Below are positions 5,047 through 6,247 of a stretch of 6,247 bases of DNA, one piece after another. This DNA is from an uncultured bacterium (GTDB taxonomy: Bacteria; Pseudomonadota; Alphaproteobacteria; Rhodospirillales; Rhodospirillaceae), in contig CAITZE010000365.1 of NCBI GenBank assembly GCA_903896775.1, forward strand, positions 1 to 6,247, given 5' to 3'. Position numbers and translations under genes: made by a program. The notes beneath the pieces were generated by a model. The model made no database searches and had not been told where the DNA came from. It saw only the letters and a list, made by a program, of their open reading frames with translations. Positions within the stretch are counted from its first letter, which is position 1; each line of letters opens with the position of its first letter.

Positions 5047-6247
5047 AGGCGCCGGGATGCCAGACCGCTGCGGCGCCTTCGACTCTTTCGCGAACCTTCA
5101 CGCGCTGCTGCAAAAGCCCTGCGGGCACGCGCGTTCCAAAGCGTTCGAAAAAGTCCTTCTGGTCGTCAATTTCACGTAGGGCCGAGGACTGGTTGACCTC
5201 CATGAGGTTCTGGAACTTGACCTTGTCGTAGGCGAGGCCATCCCAGACGATGTCCTGGAAGCGCGGCATGAAGCCGAAGGGGCTTTCCACCGCACCGGCG
5301 CGTCCATGCACGCGGTCAACAATCCAAGCCAGCGCACGCATGTTTTGGCCGTAACCGGGCCACATGAACTTACCGTGCTCGTCTTTGCGGAACCAATTGA
5401 CCCGGAAGATGAGCGGCGGTTTGCCGACTTTGTGGCCGAGGTTCAGCCAGTGGGTCCAGTAATCGGCCATGTTGTAGCCGCAGAAGGGCAGCATCGCCAT
5501 GGGATCGCGACGGACCGCGGCTTGATTTTCGGCGGCCGCAGTAGCTTCCGAACCCATGGTCGCGGCCAAGTACACGCCGTGATCCCAATCCAACGATTGG
5601 AAGACCAGCGGGAAGGTGTGGCTCATACGTCCGCCGAAGATGAAAGCCGCGATCGGCACGCCTTTCGGATCGTCCCAGGCCGGATCCAGTGTCGGGCAAC
5701 CGGTGGCCGGCGCCGTGAAGCGCGCATTGGGGTGGGCGGCCGGTGTTGTGGAAGCAGGCGTCCAGTCCTTGCCCTTCCAATCGATAAGATGGGCGGGTGG
5801 TTCGTCCGTCATGCCTTCCCACCATACGTCGCCGTCGTCGGTCAGCGCGACGTTGGTGAAGATGCAGTTGCGCTCGGTCAGGCGCATGGCATTGGGGTTA
5901 GTCTTCTCGGAGGTCCCGGGAGCAACGCCGAAGTAGCCAGCTTCAGGATTGATGGCGCGCAATTGGCCATCAGCGCCGGGCTTAACCCAAGCAATGTCAT
6001 CGCCAACGGTCCAGGCCTTCCAGCCTTCGAAACCTTTGGGCGGGATGATCATCGCGAGGTTGGTCTTGCCGCAGGCGCTGGGGAACGCAGCCGCCACATA
6101 AGTCTTTTCGCCTTTGGGCGATTCCAGGCCCACAACCAGCATGTGCTCGGCCAGCCAGCCTTCTTCTTTGGCCATGACCGACGCAATCCGGAGGGCGAAA
6201 CATTTCTTACCCAGCAAAGCATTGCCGCCGTAGCCGCTGCCGAAGGA
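5045..6247 (-). CDS. pckG: Phosphoenolpyruvate carboxykinase (GTP), C-terminal part (5' end outside window)
   Basis: Converts oxaloacetate and GTP to PEP, GDP and CO2, the entry step of gluconeogenesis, in the cytoplasm. The frame is open to the right edge, giving 400 visible residues of a family usually about 600 long; roughly the first 200 are missing. The fragment starts SFGSGYGGNALLGKKCFALR, followed by the P-loop with the family's reactive cysteine, AAFPSACGKTNLAM (fragment residues 53-66; C59, K61, T62). The metal-binding VGDDIAWVK (81-89), GTSEKTNPNAM, GSEATAAAENQ, RRDPMAMLPFCGYNMADYWTHWL and VNWFRKDEHGKFMWPGYGQNMRAL follow. These are hallmarks of the GTP family and do not occur in the unrelated-looking ATP family. 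One oddity: the segment usually written FGGRR reads FGGRM (5638-5624). A TTG at 6217-6215 looks like a start but is an internal leucine. The gene is convergent with the membrane protein gene, with a 33-nt gap. Its promoter lies outside the window. Confidence 0.96.
   Translation of the reverse strand, partial: SFGSGYGGNALLGKKCFALRIASVMAKEEGWLAEHMLVVGLESPKGEKTYVAAAFPSACGKTNLAMIIPPKGFEGWKAWTVGDDIAWVKPGADGQLRAINPEAGYFGVAPGTSEKTNPNAMRLTERNCIFTNVALTDDGDVWWEGMTDEPPAHLIDWKGKDWTPASTTPAAHPNARFTAPATGCPTLDPAWDDPKGVPIAAFIFGGRMSHTFPLVFQSLDWDHGVYLAATMGSEATAAAENQAAVRRDPMAMLPFCGYNMADYWTHWLNLGHKVGKPPLIFRVNWFRKDEHGKFMWPGYGQNMRALAWIVDRVHGRAGAVESPFGFMPRFQDIVWDGLAYDKVKFQNLMEVNQSSALREIDDQKDFFERFGTRVPAGLLQQRVKVRERVEGAAAVWHPGA

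Noticed and set aside
4666..5196. 176-codon open frame on the plus strand
   Set aside because: It is out of frame with the membrane protein and runs on into the antisense of pckG; the arginine-rich composition is typical of a shadow frame.
5370..5825. 151-codon open frame on the minus strand within pckG
   Set aside because: It is a different reading frame of the same strand as the conserved pckG and lacks any family resemblance.

Overview
The window looks like ordinary chromosome of a moderately GC-rich proteobacterium, most likely an alphaproteobacterium. That placement is inferred from the style of the GltB/GltD, ApbE and PEPCK sequences; no rRNA or other phylogenetic marker is present. 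There are six protein genes: two cut by the window edges and four complete. I see no tRNA, rRNA, CRISPR array, insertion sequence or phage gene.

Layout. (1) Bases 1-2606, plus strand: the 3' end of gltB, overlapping gltD by 8 nt. These are the large and small subunits of NADPH-dependent glutamate synthase (GOGAT). (2) Bases 2610-3365, minus strand: a GntR/HutC-type regulator with a UTRA ligand domain, convergent with gltD with only 3 nt between the stop codons. A small hairpin covers both stops. (3) Bases 3366-3611: the only sizeable non-coding stretch, a divergent regulatory region holding a near-palindrome and a bulged hairpin. (4) Bases 3612-5011, plus strand: a translationally coupled pair, an ApbE-type FAD:protein FMN transferase and a small four-helix membrane protein with four histidines placed like haem ligands. 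(5) Bases 5045-6247, minus strand: the C-terminal two thirds of a GTP-dependent PEP carboxykinase, convergent with the membrane protein. The 33-nt gap contains two small adjacent hairpins.

How the genes work together. gltBD makes glutamate from glutamine and 2-oxoglutarate. PEPCK converts oxaloacetate to PEP, so both flanks are central carbon and nitrogen metabolism and neither appears linked to the middle. The ApbE/membrane-protein pair is the most interesting part. It resembles the enzyme and electron-entry parts of a flavinylated membrane redox system, but no flavin-acceptor protein lies in the window, and the ApbE differs from the textbook family at several active-site motifs. The GntR-type regulator is divergent from the pair and may control it, itself, or something elsewhere. 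I do not see a clearly new system; the coupled variant-ApbE and cytochrome-like pair is the best candidate for follow-up.
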